A stretch of 64,000 nt of DNA, from the NCBI GenBank assembly GCA_964579415.1, contig CAZOGW010000003.1, positions 1 through 64,000 on the forward strand, written 5' to 3'. The notes below the pieces were generated by a model that was given only the letters and a program-made list of their open reading frames with translations, was not told the origin of the DNA and searched no databases. This document shows positions 25,562 to 35,782 of this stretch, in pieces. The stretch comes from CAZOGW01 sp964579415 (GTDB lineage Bacteria; Actinomycetota; Acidimicrobiia; Spongiisociales; UBA5794). The translations under genes were made by a program, and so were the position numbers. Every line of letters starts with the position of its first letter. The stretch's first letter is position 1.

Positions 25562-28500
25562 ATGTTCCAGCCCCACGCTTCGCGAGCGCCTGCCGTCGCG
25601 CTTCCGCCAGGGGCGCCGCCCAATAATCCCAGCGTGACGGCCATCGCGGAGGCCCGCCGGACTTGGATGGCGTACGACCGTGCCTTCCACGTCCAGGCTG
25701 ACTCGGTGTCGCTGGTCGCCGAGCTCATGCTTCCGGCATCTGACCTCGCCGAGATGGTCAACGCTCTCACCGTTATCGGCACGCAGCCGCCCGCCGCGAC
25801 AAAGGCGGACGTGAAGCACGGCGCCACGGCGCTGGCGGTGCTGATGCCCAACGTGTGTCGCGAAGACTACGGCGAAGCGACCTTCTGGCCCCACTTTTGG
25901 GACCGGATCGGTGTCCCACAGCCCCGCCGGCAGGCACTCCAGACCGCCTTCGGCGAGACCTTCCTCGAAGGACTCAAGCGCGCGCGGTGGCCCGCGTTCG
26001 ATGACGTTGGACAGAAGTACCTCGCCAACATCCTCATGCATGCCGGCGTCCCCGATGCGCTGCTTCCGGACTGGTTCGAGCTGCTGGACGCGGCGACCCG
26101 CGCCGTGACCTTGGAGCCCGACCTCGTCACCCGTTGGATCAGGGATAGAGCGGGTGTGGGAGGCCTGCCGTGGGTGAACGTGCCCCTGCGCCGGCTGGTC
26201 TTGCATGGCGGCCCGTTCGCGGCGGATCTGATCGAGCGCAGCCTGACGTTGCTGGACCTTGTCCGATCGGGCTCCGACCGCGACCCGGCCTTCCTGGGCC
26301 TCCCTCCGGCCTACCTCACAGCTGCCGAGACCCACTGTCGCGCCCGCGCTGCTCTACGGGCGACCGGGGGCATCCGGGCAGCCTCGGCTCCCGTGCTGCG
26401 GCTGGTGCCGGAGGAGGGTCGAGTCGAGCTCGCCCTGCCACAGCTGGAAGACGTCGTAGACACGTTGCGCTGGCTGGTCAAGATCGAGCAGCGCACCGTC
26501 GAGATCGTCCCGCATCGGCTCTGGGGCGGCGATCGGGTCCAGTTCGCAGGGGCAACAGTCCCGGTGGACACACCGACACGGTCCATTGAAGTCCGTGCCA
26601 TCGGCGCGGATCGAGCCGCCCTGGTACCGGTCGTTCCTGATGACCTGCCGTTGCTCGCCTTCGACCGAAGCGGTGCGGCTATTCGGGTAGCTGAGGGACT
26701 GCCAGCCGAGCCGGTATGGCTCCTGGGACCTCCGTCGGGGTCGGCTGCCGGTCCCCAGCTCAGCGTCGTGGGAGGCCGCCTGATGGCCGACATGGGGTCA
26801 CCCCTGGGATGGGCCGGCTGGCCGCTTTCCCTGTGGGATCTCGGCGGCGCCGAAGCGGTCGAGGTGGGGGATCACACAGTAGGTCTCACACGCCGCACGC
26901 GTGCCCAGATCGAGTCGGCGCCTGCCGGGCATGTCGAGGCCGCCTCGATCGCCGGGCTGCCCCTGCATACGCAGCGTCCGGCCGTCAGTCTCCCGGCTGG
27001 CCACGCACAGTGGTCGGTGACGGTCAGCGACTACCAGACCGGTCAGATCGTGACCGAGCTCCGACACCAGGGTGAGGCTATGAGCCTGGACCCGTTCGCG
27101 GGGATGCCCGCCCCCATCGTCGGCGCATTCACGATCGTTGTGCGTGGACCTTTGGGCCGCGGCGCCAGCCGCACTTTCGCGCTCGCCGAGGGACTCAGCG
27201 TCAAGGTCGAGCCACACTTCCGGACCTTCGGACCTGACGGGCTGCGACCTGCCCGGGCCGCGATCGCCTTGCCTGGGGGCACGACCTCGTCTGCTGTGGT
27301 GGAGTTCGCCGCGGCTGAGCGACTCAGCTCCGTGCTGGTCACCGGTGCTGAGGGGCGGCAGGAGCGCATTGTCATCCAGCCCCCCTCGCTCGCTGTCGCG
27401 ATCCAAGCTGAGGGCCAACCGCCGGGAGCGTGGAGCAACGGCCCTATCACGGTGCTGAAAGAGGACTTGGTCCATACGCACTTGCTCTTGCGGATCGGGC
27501 TCGGAGCACAGCCGGAGCTGGCCGTGTGCAGCGGAAACAGCGCGGTTCAAACTCTGGACCCGATCTCGGTGACAGCAGAGCGGAACGTCGCATACAAGCT
27601 TGCCCGGATCGTCGACTCGGTTGATCACCTTGGGGCCAATGGACTCGTGCTCGGTCGTACGTCCGACGATCCGGGGGTCCTGGTCGCGCGAATCGTTCCG
27701 CGGAAGCTGGCCACAGGAATCGCGGTCGACGACCCGGGGCTCCGGTTGGTCGATCCAGGCAGCGGTGACCTGGAGGTTGCGCTGTGGAGCACGGGCGAGC
27801 CTTGGCGTCCACCCATCGTCCGACGCTGCGACCAGGACGGTCGCATTGCGCTGCTCCCTGGCGATGTTCTCTCCGGAAGAGTCGTCGCCGTGCCCCGAGT
27901 CAGCGACCCGTGGAGCCTGCCCGACCCGTTCCCGCGATTCCCCTACCGGTTCAGCATGCTCGTCAGCGATCCCATGTCGGCCGAGGAGGAGTCGACCATT
28001 GCGCCCGCCGATACCTCGGTTGAACGGGCGTGGGCCACGGTCCTGCTCAACGTGGTGCTGCCGGGCTCCGTCCAGGCCAGCGGGCTCGCGGACGCCCGCC
28101 AGGCCCTGGATGCGCACGGACCGGAGGCCCTCGCTGCACTATCGACGTTCGCCCTGCCGCCAACGGAATCAGCAGCGGCCCTCGTCCGCACAGGCGTCGC
28201 TGGGGCATGCTCGAATGTCGCGGGCGATGACCTCAGCATCGCTGAAAGCCTTCGCGCAGATCCTGTGGCCGCTTCCCTGGCGCACCTGCCGACGGTGATG
28301 GCGCGACCCGACGACTTTCCGGAAGCACGCCTCGCGGTGCGCGACGCGTTGGGCGATGCGGGGCTGGCCTTCCTCGACACCGGTGTGGACGATCACATGG
28401 CTGCTGGCGCTTACGGGGATGACCCCTCGCTGATCGCGCTCGCACGACTCCGGAAGGCCGACGTGGCGCGGTTCGAGACGTTGCTGGCGTCCATGGCGCT

Positions 28501-28915
28501 GCGGCCGGTCGGGCTGCTCCACCCTGACAACCGGGTTCTCCGGTCGGTCGAGATCTTGGAGCGTGTCGGAGCCGAGCGCGTTCGGATCCTTGCCAAGGAC
28601 TCGCTCAAGCTCGTGGTGACCGTCCGGGCATCACTGGCGAAGTCAGGGTTCGACCGGGCCGCTCACGCAATCGAGGAGCGAGGCGTGTCCGACGGTACGC
28701 CGTGGCTCAACCTCTCGGCCGCGTCGCTCGCCTGGTGCATAGCCCTGCGATACGGGGCTCGGGGACATGAGCTTGAGAGGCTGAGCCCACATCCTCAGAT
28801 GTCCTCCTGGCGCGAGAACGCGCATGCCATAGCACCACTACAAGCCGTTGACCTCGTGCTGGCGGAGATCCATGCCTCGCACGACCTGCCGATCAACGAT
28901 GGGAGACGACGGTGA
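25562..28915 (+). CDS. Large unknown protein upstream of DUF1998 helicase (DruH-like by position)
   Basis: 1117 residues with no motif I can name. The protein is Ala/Leu/Val-rich with an N-terminal helical part, a beta-rich middle (about 430-800, many VEPHF/VVRGPLGRG-like strands) and a helical C terminus. The stop overlaps the ATG of the DUF1998 helicase by 4 bp, so the two form a translationally coupled pair. A large unknown protein followed by a DUF1998 helicase is the layout of Druantia type III (DruH-DruE), the reason for the tentative label. The start is uncertain: neither ATG 25562 nor GTG 25634 (VTAIAEARRTWM) has a good ribosome site. Confidence 0.6.
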   Translation: MFQPHASRAPAVALPPGAPPNNPSVTAIAEARRTWMAYDRAFHVQADSVSLVAELMLPASDLAEMVNALTVIGTQPPAATKADVKHGATALAVLMPNVCREDYGEATFWPHFWDRIGVPQPRRQALQTAFGETFLEGLKRARWPAFDDVGQKYLANILMHAGVPDALLPDWFELLDAATRAVTLEPDLVTRWIRDRAGVGGLPWVNVPLRRLVLHGGPFAADLIERSLTLLDLVRSGSDRDPAFLGLPPAYLTAAETHCRARAALRATGGIRAASAPVLRLVPEEGRVELALPQLEDVVDTLRWLVKIEQRTVEIVPHRLWGGDRVQFAGATVPVDTPTRSIEVRAIGADRAALVPVVPDDLPLLAFDRSGAAIRVAEGLPAEPVWLLGPPSGSAAGPQLSVVGGRLMADMGSPLGWAGWPLSLWDLGGAEAVEVGDHTVGLTRRTRAQIESAPAGHVEAASIAGLPLHTQRPAVSLPAGHAQWSVTVSDYQTGQIVTELRHQGEAMSLDPFAGMPAPIVGAFTIVVRGPLGRGASRTFALAEGLSVKVEPHFRTFGPDGLRPARAAIALPGGTTSSAVVEFAAAERLSSVLVTGAEGRQERIVIQPPSLAVAIQAEGQPPGAWSNGPITVLKEDLVHTHLLLRIGLGAQPELAVCSGNSAVQTLDPISVTAERNVAYKLARIVDSVDHLGANGLVLGRTSDDPGVLVARIVPRKLATGIAVDDPGLRLVDPGSGDLEVALWSTGEPWRPPIVRRCDQDGRIALLPGDVLSGRVVAVPRVSDPWSLPDPFPRFPYRFSMLVSDPMSAEEESTIAPADTSVERAWATVLLNVVLPGSVQASGLADARQALDAHGPEALAALSTFALPPTESAAALVRTGVAGACSNVAGDDLSIAESLRADPVAASLAHLPTVMARPDDFPEARLAVRDALGDAGLAFLDTGVDDHMAAGAYGDDPSLIALARLRKADVARFETLLASMALRPVGLLHPDNRVLRSVEILERVGAERVRILAKDSLKLVVTVRASLAKSGFDRAAHAIEERGVSDGTPWLNLSAASLAWCIALRYGARGHELERLSPHPQMSSWRENAHAIAPLQAVDLVLAEIHASHDLPINDGRRR

Positions 28916-31900
28916 CGAGCACGTCCCTGGACGCCATGAGCGCGAGCGCGCATATAGAGTCGGACTATCGGCGGTACGTGGGCTCGCTCATGGAGCCCCG
29001 TGAGGCCCCCCTTGCTGACGCGCTGGCAAGGGCCACCAGAAGTCATCCGATCGCAAAAGGCCCCTACCTCGAGGTCACCCCCCCGTATCGACGGGGCCGA
29101 ACGATTCGACAGCTCATTGCTGAGGGACTCCTCCCCGCTGGGTTCGACAGATTGGGCGGCCCGGCTTTGCCGCTCGACCGGCCTCTCTACGCGCATCAGG
29201 AGGAGGCGCTGCGCAAAGTCCGGGCCGGGCGAAACGTGATTGTCTCCACCGGGACCGGTTCGGGAAAGACCGAGTCCTTCCTGCTTCCCATCCTGGCCCA
29301 CCTCGTCTCCGAAGAGGAGGCGGGAACGCTCGGACCGGGAGTCCGCGCGCTGCTGCTATACCCGATGAACGCGCTGGCCAATGATCAGATGAAGCGCCTG
29401 CGGGCCGTCCTGGCCGACCACCCCGCCATCAGCTTCGGACGCTACGTCGGCGACACCCGGGAGGAACCGAAGGATGCGAGGGCGGCCTTCGCGGACATCA
29501 ACCCCGGCGAACCCCTGCTGGCGAACGAACTGCTGTCGCGCAAGGAGATGCGTGCCACTCCACCGCACCTGCTGCTGACCAACTACGCGATGTTGGAGTA
29601 CCTGCTGCTCCGGCCGGCCGACCTGGACCTGTTCGAGGGTCATGGAGCGTCGACCTGGTCGTTCGTCGTTGTCGACGAGGCCCACGTGTATGACGGCGCT
29701 CAAGGGGCGGAGATCGCCATGCTCCTGAGGCGGCTGCGCCATCGTGTGCGACCCAACGATGGTTTGCGTTGCATCGCAACGTCAGCGACCGTGGGCGACC
29801 GCGGGGCCGAGCCGCGAGTGACGGCGTTCGCGGCCGACCTCTTCGACGCCCCGTTCGAGTGGGTTGAGGGACAACCGGGTCGCCAGGATCTGGTCGTCTC
29901 TCAACGCGTCCATCCTCCAACAGGCACATGGGGACCGATCAGCTTCACATCGTGGGCCCAGTTGGCCTCGGCATCCGATCCAGACCCCCGAATCCTCGAG
30001 TTGGCCGCCCAGTTCGGCCGACCTGGGATGAGCGTGTTCGAGGCGCTCTCCACCGAGCGGACCATCGCACGTCTGCGCGACTCGCTCGTCGACCGTCCCA
30101 AGCGTGCCGACGTCTTGGCGGGCGACCTTGTCGGTGACGCCGACGATCCCCTGAGGACCCTGCACCAGGTCATCAGCGTGGGCAGTCGTGTCACCGACGA
30201 GTTCGACTCGCCACTGATCTCCGCCCGCTACCACCTGTGGTTGACGAGCATCGAAGGCGCGTTCGCGTGCCTGCACCCGACCCAGCCGCATGTGACGCTC
30301 TCGCGTCATGAGATATGTGAGACGTGCTCGCGTCCCATGTACGAGATCGCCGCGTGCAAGCGCTGTGGAGCGGTCCATGCGCAGGGCGTTCGAATCACCG
30401 GTCAGGGTCGCGAGAAGCTGGTGCCCCGGGTGCGCCTTCAGGACGCTCCCACTTGGATCGTCCTGGAGACCACCTCGGTCGAGGATGAGGATGAGCAGGA
30501 GGCCAACGTTGCGGCCGAGGCTCCCCAGATCCGCGACGCGGCGTTCTGTTACGACTGCGGCACACTCTCAGGGCCCGAGGCCGGCACCTGCGCAGGCTGT
30601 GATTCGAACACGCTGCGACATGTGGCGCTCATCGAGGGCAGGCGCCGCGAGCTTCGGATGTGCCGAGCATGCGGAGCCAGGTCCAGCGGGATCATCCGTC
30701 CGCTATCCGCGGGCGCCGATGCGACCACAGCAGTGCTCACCACCTCGCTTTACGAGCAGCTGCCACCTGGTCCGCAAGATATTCGGGACAACCCAGGGGA
30801 TGGCCGTCGCCTCCTGGCCTTCAGCGACTCCCGGCAGGCGGCGGCATACTTCGCTCCCTACCTGCAGACCACGTACGGGCGCATTCAGCATCGGGCAATG
30901 GTCCTCGAGGGAGTCCGACGCGCAGAGGAATTGGAGCGCGGCCCGGCGCGGCTCCGGGACGTCATCTCCCATACCGCTGATGCCGCCTCGGAGGCCGGGT
31001 TCTTCTTGTCACGTGACAGTCGTCAGCTGAAGGAGCGACAGGCCGGTACATGGCTCTCCGCTGAGCTGGTGGGAGTGGACGACCGCCAGTCCCTGGAAGG
31101 GCTCGGACTGCTCCGCGTCGAGTTCGAGCCACTCGACGGAACACCGTTGCCCCGCGGGTTCGCGGATGCGGGTCTGACCGACGAAGTAGCGCTAGGCGTC
31201 GTGGCCGAGCTCATCCGATCGGTCCGCCTGCAAGGGGCGATGAGCATGCCGGCGGGCGTAGCCGCCGATGATCCGCTCTTCGAACCTCGGGTCGGGCCCT
31301 TCTACATCAGGGAAGGCGCAGCCGAGGTCAAGCGGAAGGTGTACTCGTGGATGCCGACGAAGGGCCGCAATCGACGCCTCGACTACGTAGAGCGGGTATT
31401 GGCCCGCCTTGACTCCCGTGCGGACCCCAAGCGCCTGCTTCAGGGCATCTGGGCGTTCGCCTCCGATCCTCGGGCGATGAGATGGATGACCTCGGCCACC
31501 GTTCGGGTGCTGGGGGCCGTGTGGCAGGTCGACTCGGGAAGCCTCCTGCTGTCCACGCTCAAGCCGGGTGCGTCGGTCTGGCGGTGCTCGTCGTGCCGGC
31601 GCCTCGCATCGGCAAGCGTGGCGGGCGTCTGCCCCGCGATGGGTTGTTCCGGTGAGTTGCAGGCCCTTGTGACGCCGACCGAGAGGGAGGAGACGAACCA
31701 CTACCGCCTTCTCTATCTCGCCCAGCGGCATATACCCCTCTCCGCCGAGGAGCACACAGCCCAGTGGACGAGCGAGGAGGCGGCCGCCGTCCAGCAGCGG
31801 TTCCTCCGCGGGGAGATCAACCTGCTGTCGTGCTCCACGACGTTCGAGCTGGGCGTGGACGTCGGTGACCTGCAGAGCGTGGTCCTGCGCAATGTGCCTC

Positions 31901-33558
31901 CGACGACCGCGAACTACGTCCAGCGGGCTGGGCGAGCCGGGCGACGGGCGGAAAGCGCCGCGCTGGTCCTCACGCATGCGGCGCTGCGATCTCACGACCA
32001 GAGTCGCTTCGCCCGGCCTGAGACCATGATCAAGGGCGAGGTGCGCACCCCGGCCATCCCTCTGACCAACGAGCGGATCGATCGACGGCATGCCCACTCG
32101 GTCGTGATCGCAGCCTTCTTCGCCGAGCAGTCACGGCAGCATGGCCGCGTATGGAAGAAGGCGGGCGAATTCTTCGTTCCAGACGACGATGCGCAATCGG
32201 GGCCGGCGCTGTTGCGGGAGTTCTTGACTCCACCCCCGCAGGCGCTCGTCGACTCGGTCCGGTCGATCCTCCCCGAGCCGGTTGCCCAGGAGATCGATCT
32301 CGATGGCTCAGGCTGGGTCGACGAGCTTCTCGCACGTGTCCTGACGATCTCCGAGGAGCTCCACACAGACCTTTCCTACTTCGAGGCTCAACGGCAGGCG
32401 GCATTCGAGGCACGCAAGGACGGCCTCGCCCAGCAGTTCGGCCGCATCGTGAGGACGCTTCGCGAGCGGGATCTCATCGGTGTCCTGTCCCGGAAGAACG
32501 TCCTGCCGAAGTACGGCTTTCCCGTCGACGTCGTGGAGCTGCGAACGGCGCACGTCGTCGAGGGCGGCGGAAGCAGACTCTCTCTGGACCGGGACCTCAC
32601 CATGGCAATCAACGAGTTCGCGCCTACCGCGCAGATCGTGGCCGGTGGAAGCCTCTGGACGTCAGCCGGCCTATACCGCCTACCGCAACGCGGATTGGAG
32701 ACCAAGTTCTACGCGGTCTGTGGCGGCCCGGCAGGGTGCGGGAGGTTCAAACGGAGCAACGACAGGGATGAACTCGGTGCTCAGTGCGATGTGTGTCAGA
32801 GGGATTGGCGTGTCAGCCAATGGGTGGTCCCCGAGTTCGGCTTCGTGGCCGATCGCCAGCCCACGAGAGCGGGGGCCGAGCCACCCAAGCGGATCTGGAA
32901 CAGCGCCACCTATATCCAATCGATCGGCGCCGATGTGACCGAGATGTCCATCGACCTCCCGGGTCGGAGCCTCTCACTCACGTTCGGGACCCGAGGCGAG
33001 CTCGTCACGATCAACGAGGGCTCCACTGGTGCTGGTTTCCTGATCTGTGAGTGGTGCGGGCGCGGCATGGAACTCACGGGCACGAAGATCCGAAAGCACA
33101 AGCGGACTTTCAAGGACGAGGACTGCGAAGGGCCATTACGCCTCCAATCGCTCGCGCACCACTACCAGACGGATGTGCTCGCGATCGACGCCGGGATCGA
33201 CCGATGGGCCGACAGGGGCGCAGTGCTCTCCGTCCTCTACGCGATCCTCGAGGCTGGAGCGATGGAGCTTCAGCTCTCACGTGACGACATCGACGGGACC
33301 GTAGAAGTGACGGGCAAAGGCCAGCGGTTCGTGCTTTTCGATACGGTCCCTGCCGGAGCAGGCGCCGCTATCTCCATCGCCCATCAGCTGGGCCCGATCC
33401 TCGACAAGGCGCTCACCCGTGTCACCAACTGCGAATGCGGGGAGGAAACCAGCTGCTATACGTGCCTTCGAAGTTTCAGGAACCAGCGCTTCCACGAAGT
33501 GCTGAGCCGCGGAGCAGCGAAGGACTTCCTCGGGGGGCTCCTCGGGGTCGCGAGCTAG
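28912..33558 (+). CDS. druE: DEAD/DEAH helicase with zinc-ribbon clusters and DUF1998 (DruE-like)
   Basis: SF2 helicase of 1548 residues. Walker A STGTGSGKT (112-120), VVVDEAHVYDG (253-263), SAT motif CIATSATVG, and motif VI YVQRAGRAGRR. Inserted cysteine pairs form several probable zinc ribbons (CETCSRPMYEIAACKRCG, CYDCG plus CAGC, CRACG, CSSC plus CPAMGC, CDVC, CEWCG). It ends in a DUF1998 signature, CECGEETSCYTCLRSFRNQ. Helicase and DUF1998 in one long chain is typical of DruE; in DISARM these functions are split between DrmA and DrmB. MrfA-type repair helicases share the architecture but are about half the length. The coupled upstream gene favours Druantia type III. Confidence 0.78.
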   Translation: MTSTSLDAMSASAHIESDYRRYVGSLMEPREAPLADALARATRSHPIAKGPYLEVTPPYRRGRTIRQLIAEGLLPAGFDRLGGPALPLDRPLYAHQEEALRKVRAGRNVIVSTGTGSGKTESFLLPILAHLVSEEEAGTLGPGVRALLLYPMNALANDQMKRLRAVLADHPAISFGRYVGDTREEPKDARAAFADINPGEPLLANELLSRKEMRATPPHLLLTNYAMLEYLLLRPADLDLFEGHGASTWSFVVVDEAHVYDGAQGAEIAMLLRRLRHRVRPNDGLRCIATSATVGDRGAEPRVTAFAADLFDAPFEWVEGQPGRQDLVVSQRVHPPTGTWGPISFTSWAQLASASDPDPRILELAAQFGRPGMSVFEALSTERTIARLRDSLVDRPKRADVLAGDLVGDADDPLRTLHQVISVGSRVTDEFDSPLISARYHLWLTSIEGAFACLHPTQPHVTLSRHEICETCSRPMYEIAACKRCGAVHAQGVRITGQGREKLVPRVRLQDAPTWIVLETTSVEDEDEQEANVAAEAPQIRDAAFCYDCGTLSGPEAGTCAGCDSNTLRHVALIEGRRRELRMCRACGARSSGIIRPLSAGADATTAVLTTSLYEQLPPGPQDIRDNPGDGRRLLAFSDSRQAAAYFAPYLQTTYGRIQHRAMVLEGVRRAEELERGPARLRDVISHTADAASEAGFFLSRDSRQLKERQAGTWLSAELVGVDDRQSLEGLGLLRVEFEPLDGTPLPRGFADAGLTDEVALGVVAELIRSVRLQGAMSMPAGVAADDPLFEPRVGPFYIREGAAEVKRKVYSWMPTKGRNRRLDYVERVLARLDSRADPKRLLQGIWAFASDPRAMRWMTSATVRVLGAVWQVDSGSLLLSTLKPGASVWRCSSCRRLASASVAGVCPAMGCSGELQALVTPTEREETNHYRLLYLAQRHIPLSAEEHTAQWTSEEAAAVQQRFLRGEINLLSCSTTFELGVDVGDLQSVVLRNVPPTTANYVQRAGRAGRRAESAALVLTHAALRSHDQSRFARPETMIKGEVRTPAIPLTNERIDRRHAHSVVIAAFFAEQSRQHGRVWKKAGEFFVPDDDAQSGPALLREFLTPPPQALVDSVRSILPEPVAQEIDLDGSGWVDELLARVLTISEELHTDLSYFEAQRQAAFEARKDGLAQQFGRIVRTLRERDLIGVLSRKNVLPKYGFPVDVVELRTAHVVEGGGSRLSLDRDLTMAINEFAPTAQIVAGGSLWTSAGLYRLPQRGLETKFYAVCGGPAGCGRFKRSNDRDELGAQCDVCQRDWRVSQWVVPEFGFVADRQPTRAGAEPPKRIWNSATYIQSIGADVTEMSIDLPGRSLSLTFGTRGELVTINEGSTGAGFLICEWCGRGMELTGTKIRKHKRTFKDEDCEGPLRLQSLAHHYQTDVLAIDAGIDRWADRGAVLSVLYAILEAGAMELQLSRDDIDGTVEVTGKGQRFVLFDTVPAGAGAAISIAHQLGPILDKALTRVTNCECGEETSCYTCLRSFRNQRFHEVLSRGAAKDFLGGLLGVAS

Positions 33559-33567
33559 GAGGGTCGG

Positions 33568-34164
33568 ATGACGCGATTGACGACGTTGGAGGACGTCACC
33601 CTGACCAGCGCTGGGAGCCCGGTGGCCCACATCGGGCAGGACGTGGGGGGCAAGGACACCTCGGGGCGCCTGCACACAAGCGTGGTCAGCTGCTCTGGGG
33701 GTTCAGTGATGCTGCAGCTTGCGTACTTCGAGTACGGGGACCGGCCTGAGGGGGAGGTGGGATGCCTGGACCATCTCGGAAGTCCGGTGTACTTCGGCCC
33801 CCGTATCGGCCTTGTCGGACGCCTTCGGATCGGGGTGTACACGAGGGAAGGCGTCACCTTCGGGGAGTTGGGAGGCGCTGAGTTCGTGGCTGACAAGGGT
33901 CCAGCCAGGTTCAAGGCCCAGAAGAAGACGTGGCCCACGCTCCCAGAGCTTGACCGACGGGCTGGCGGGTCGGTCGCCGGCTTCCTCAGCGAGAAAGGGA
34001 TCGTTCGGCTCGGATCGCGCGAGGAGCTGTTCGGCGACCGCACGAGGATGCGCAACAGGCTCGCCGCACGGTTCCAGGACGCATCAGCCCCGGCACCGCC
34101 GATGTGGGTCTTCGTGGCCACCCGGGTTGTGCCCCTGGTGAGGCAGTGGGAGGAGGGACTGTGA
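33568..34164 (+). CDS. Unknown 198-residue protein in the DruE-like operon
   Basis: Not recognised. ATG at 33568 has AGGAGGG 5 nt upstream and lies 9 bp after the helicase stop. Beta-rich in the first half (SVVSCSGGSVMLQLAYFEYG, then YFGPRIGLVGRLRIGVYT) with a charged helical end (ELFGDRTRMRNRLAARFQD). The stop overlaps the GTG of the HEPN gene (GTGA), so it is coupled to it. It could be a regulator or antidote for the HEPN protein; that is a guess from position. Confidence 0.6.
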   Translation: MTRLTTLEDVTLTSAGSPVAHIGQDVGGKDTSGRLHTSVVSCSGGSVMLQLAYFEYGDRPEGEVGCLDHLGSPVYFGPRIGLVGRLRIGVYTREGVTFGELGGAEFVADKGPARFKAQKKTWPTLPELDRRAGGSVAGFLSEKGIVRLGSREELFGDRTRMRNRLAARFQDASAPAPPMWVFVATRVVPLVRQWEEGL

Positions 34165-35555
34165 CGACGACGCCCACCCATGACCTGTATGTCGGCGCAG
34201 CACCGATCTACCACCCGACCGAGCAGACGCCAGGGCAGATGGTCGGCGCGTGGTCGACCGCGCTGGGTGCTGCGGCCGCCGAGCTGGGAGCTGTCTTCGA
34301 CGCGTTCCTGAAGGACCGCATCGGCCCCGATTGGCGGCCCGCATTGGAGAATGTCCGGGCAGAGCGGGAGAGGAAGCCCAACTACAGCATCAATGTCCGC
34401 GATCCCCAGTGGGTCTTCTCCGAGGCGAAGAAGCCGAACAGCCCCCTTCATCCAGCGATGCGTCCAGGCTGGAGCCGAAGCTTCGGAGACGTGATCGAAT
34501 GCCGGAACGACTGGTACCACTACAACCATCAGTGGACGCTGGACGAACTGGTGAACTCGATCGAGGCTCTCTACCGGGCGACGCGTCTGTGGCCCGAGCT
34601 GCGCGTGAATGACGCCGTCAAGGCCCTTCATGTCCATCTCGGGAGGCTGCGGGAGCAGCGGGTCCTCCCCGGCCCGCGGGAGAAGGAGCTGCGCAACCTG
34701 CTCGCGGACCAGGCACGGAGGGCAGAGGAAACTCAGGCAGAGCTGGGCGGGCAGCTCGACAGCCTCCGCAGAATCGTGGCGGAGCAAGCCGGCAATGCCG
34801 AGCTTCAGGACCTGTTGCGGGGACAGATAGCTGAGAACGAGGAGCGGGCTCGCGTCGCCGAGGAGCAGTCGCGGATGCTCGAACGACGGCTGGCCGAGCT
34901 GGAGCGCGAGGCCGCAAATCAGGCTGATCCTGACTCGCTGCTTCCCATCACGATTCGACCCGGCGACAAGTGGCCCGATGACGTTCCGCACGGACGGCGT
35001 GTCATGAAGCTCATGGCGCGACCCGTGGATCAGATCTTCGACCCGGCGAAGGGTGACTTCATCACGTCAGAGCTCGGGGATGTGGCCCGTGCGGCGGCGA
35101 CTCGTTGGCACGAGGTGATGCCCCTGGGTGGGGAGATCCACGTGACGGACGGTTGGAACAGTGCCGGCCGGGTGAACGGTGTGTGGACCTATCTCGGCCG
35201 TCTCGACGATCCAGGAGAACAGGATCGAACACTGGGGGCGGCGATCAGCGACTTCCTCGTACCGCGCAGCTACGCGCTGCTCACATCCGAGGTCGTCGAT
35301 CTCAGGAGTGACGTCCGGCTGACCGACGTCCGGCCGGAGACGGCGGAACTCACTATCGAACGGCTTGAGTCCGCGGTCGCGGATGCTCGGGCCCGCCAGC
35401 TCTTGGAACGTGAGGAGATAACTGACGGCGAGGAGGATTCCACTGGCCTTCGCATCACCGTGAATGGACACGTTGTCGCCACGTTCGGAGAGGATCGTGG
35501 GTACCTGGCCACTGTGACCCCCGACGAGTGGTTCCCCGGGCACCTTCGCGAGTAG
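34161..35555 (+). CDS. HEPN-domain protein with coiled coil (Swt1-like HEPN)
   Basis: 464 residues. The N-terminal 145 residues resemble a Swt1-type HEPN domain (WSTALGAAAAELGAVFDAFL, KDRIGPDW) and contain the HEPN ribonuclease signature R-X4-H as RNDWYH (115-120), followed by the helix LDELVNSIEALYRAT. Residues about 155-265 form a long charged coiled coil (LRNLLADQARRAEETQAELG, EEQSRMLERRLAELERE). The C-terminal 190 residues are unrecognised and end in a beta-rich segment (ITVNGHVVATFGEDRGYLAT). GTG at 34161 is chosen for its GGAGGAGGGA site and the GTGA overlap; an in-frame start at 34104 would overlap the previous gene by 61 bp. An RNA-cleaving effector of the operon is plausible. Confidence 0.68.
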   Translation: MTTTPTHDLYVGAAPIYHPTEQTPGQMVGAWSTALGAAAAELGAVFDAFLKDRIGPDWRPALENVRAERERKPNYSINVRDPQWVFSEAKKPNSPLHPAMRPGWSRSFGDVIECRNDWYHYNHQWTLDELVNSIEALYRATRLWPELRVNDAVKALHVHLGRLREQRVLPGPREKELRNLLADQARRAEETQAELGGQLDSLRRIVAEQAGNAELQDLLRGQIAENEERARVAEEQSRMLERRLAELEREAANQADPDSLLPITIRPGDKWPDDVPHGRRVMKLMARPVDQIFDPAKGDFITSELGDVARAAATRWHEVMPLGGEIHVTDGWNSAGRVNGVWTYLGRLDDPGEQDRTLGAAISDFLVPRSYALLTSEVVDLRSDVRLTDVRPETAELTIERLESAVADARARQLLEREEITDGEEDSTGLRITVNGHVVATFGEDRGYLATVTPDEWFPGHLRE

Positions 35556-35782
35556 GGGCCCCCGGTCTGGCCCCTGGGCACTCGACAGGTGGCGTTGACC
35601 TAAGTTTTGCACGTGAGTGAATTGAATAGGGCCGGCCCGCAATGACATCAATTGACCGACCGATCCGAGACATGCTGGCTTCGCATGCTGCCGACGCTGG
35701 CGCGGCACGCACTGCCTTCGAATCGGAGCCGAGATGGCCCAGCCCAACTCCCAGCCGAGCCTTCATTCACAGCGGGCCCGAG

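Noticed and set aside
26798..28117. 439-codon minus-strand frame antisense to the 1117-aa gene.
   Set aside because: No ribosome site or motifs; the plus-strand frame is continuous and coupled to the helicase gene.
28912..33558. DISARM DrmA/DrmB as the identity of the DUF1998 helicase.
   Set aside because: DISARM splits helicase and DUF1998 into two proteins; here they are one 1548-residue chain coupled to a large unknown gene.
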